DNA from: Candidatus Latescibacterota bacterium
GTDB taxonomy: Bacteria; JAAXHH01; JABIQT01
DNA: 7,526 nucleotides
Assembly: GCA_018667995.1 (NCBI GenBank)
Contig: JABIQT010000111.1
Location: 1 to 7,526, forward strand
Direction of reading: 5' to 3'
The position numbers and the translations under genes are program-made. Below are positions 6,901-7,526 of the stretch, piece after piece. Position 1 is the first letter of the stretch, and every line of letters starts with the position of its first letter. Below the pieces are notes generated by a model. The model ran no database searches. It was not told the DNA's origin and saw nothing but the letters and a program-made list of their open reading frames with translations.

Positions 6901-7509
6901 CTACTGTCGTTTGAGGTCTGTGCGTCTATTTCTTGACCAGGCGCCTTCCGTATGACCTGGATCTGCCGGACGTTCCTCACCGTAGCTTATTGTGGAGATT
7001 CGTCCTTCCTCAACGCCTGCGTCCGATAGGTATTTCTTCACGGCACTGGCACGACGTTCTCCGAGCGCGAGATTGTACTCCACTGTGCCGCGTTCATCAG
7101 CATGACCTTCCACGAGGACGTTCTCCTCAGGGCGGTACTCGCGCAGTCTCCGAGCATTTTCATCAAGGGTGGTCCGCTGATCATCGCGGAGGTTGCTCTT
7201 GTCATAGTCAAAGTAGACTGTGCTAAGCATAGCCATGCGACGTGCTTCTGCTTCGGCGGCACGACGGGCCTCCTCGGCCTCACGCTGGCGTCTTGTTTCC
7301 TCTTCCGCAAGACGGCGCTCTTCCGCTTCCACACGAATGCGCTCTGCTTCCTGCACAGCAGATATCGAATCCTGCCGGGCCCGCTCACGCATAGCAGCCA
7401 GTTCCTCAGCCGTCGGACCGGGAGGGGGTGGCGGTGTGCAGGCCATCCAGAAAACGCCGCTTGCCATGATGGCAAGAACCAGGAAGGAAGAGAACGAAAA
7501 TCGCTTCAT
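6901..7509 (-). CDS. pal: Peptidoglycan-associated lipoprotein Pal (OmpA-C domain)
   Basis: Pal anchors the outer membrane to peptidoglycan as part of the Tol-Pal system that acts in envelope constriction at division. The 202 residues begin with a lipoprotein signal peptide: KRF, a hydrophobic stretch 6-20, and cleavage before C24 in FWMAC. The -3 residue is W21, where Leu is usual. A proline run (26-30) follows, then a highly charged Ala/Glu/Arg region (about 34-95), predicted helical or coiled coil and longer than the linker of E. coli Pal. The OmpA-C domain runs from 98 to the end: VYFDYDKSNL (98-107), VEGHADERGTVEYN (133-146), LALGERRA (147-154), and ISYGEERP near 174-181. D138 and R153 match the diaminopimelate-binding Asp and Arg, 15 residues apart. 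AAAGGA lies 7 bases before the start. It is convergent to the lar operon and functionally unrelated to it; tolB would be expected just upstream, outside the window. Confidence 0.96.
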   Translation of the reverse strand: MKRFSFSSFLVLAIMASGVFWMACTPPPPPGPTAEELAAMRERARQDSISAVQEAERIRVEAEERRLAEEETRRQREAEEARRAAEAEARRMAMLSTVYFDYDKSNLRDDQRTTLDENARRLREYRPEENVLVEGHADERGTVEYNLALGERRASAVKKYLSDAGVEEGRISTISYGEERPADPGHTEGAWSRNRRTDLKRQ

Positions 7510-7516
7510 GACATGA

Positions 7517-7522
7517 TCCTTT
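7517..7522 (-). promoter_or_regulatory. Ribosome binding site of pal
   Basis: Read on the minus strand, GAAAGGATCATGTCATG puts AAAGGA 7 bases before the pal ATG at 7509. An earlier ATG (7514) in another frame reads ATG TCA TGA, a two-codon frame whose stop overlaps the pal start. It is more likely chance than a leader. Confidence 0.7.
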
Positions 7523-7526
7523 CAAG

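Overview
The window looks like a piece of chromosome from a Gram-negative (diderm) bacterium of moderate GC content. The diderm call rests on a clear Pal outer-membrane lipoprotein at the right end. Abundant sugar-acid type enzymes (enolase superfamily, D-2-hydroxyacid dehydrogenase, amidohydrolase) and an Ala/Glu/Arg-rich Pal would suit an environmental lineage such as the FCB/Latescibacterota/Gemmatimonadota neighbourhood. That placement is a guess from style, not something the sequence proves. No mobile element, CRISPR array, tRNA or rRNA is visible.

Layout. On the minus strand at the left are a mandelate racemase/muconate lactonizing (enolase superfamily) gene, cut by the window edge (1-879), a 247-base gap, and a D-isomer-specific 2-hydroxyacid dehydrogenase (1127-2140). 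A divergent intergenic region of about 130 bases separates these from a tightly packed plus-strand operon. This holds larB (2270-3025), larC (3022-4149), a fused two-domain ECF-type ABC ATPase (4146-5882) and a metal-dependent amidohydrolase-like protein (5905-6804). The first three overlap by ATGA and GTGA junctions, and the fourth has a strong ribosome binding site 22 bases downstream. A long hairpin with A and T tracts (6836-6873) then ends transcription from both sides, facing the convergent pal gene (6901-7509, minus).

How the genes may work together. LarB and LarC make the nickel-pincer nucleotide (NPN) cofactor used by LarA-type racemases and epimerases of 2-hydroxyacids. An ECF transporter ATPase beside them fits nickel uptake, as with LarMNQO in Lactiplantibacillus plantarum. 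The enolase-superfamily and 2-hydroxyacid dehydrogenase genes act on the same chemical class (hydroxy acids and sugar acids). The inferred theme is therefore NPN-dependent hydroxyacid or sugar-acid metabolism. LarA, LarE and the membrane and substrate-binding parts of the transporter are not in the window.

Most noteworthy oddities: the LarC N-terminal domain has lost the motifs typical of the family while its C-terminal CTP-binding domain is intact; the amidohydrolase has HxN where HxH is expected; and the enolase-superfamily protein has a KxH and an Asn at positions that usually carry KxK and Asp.
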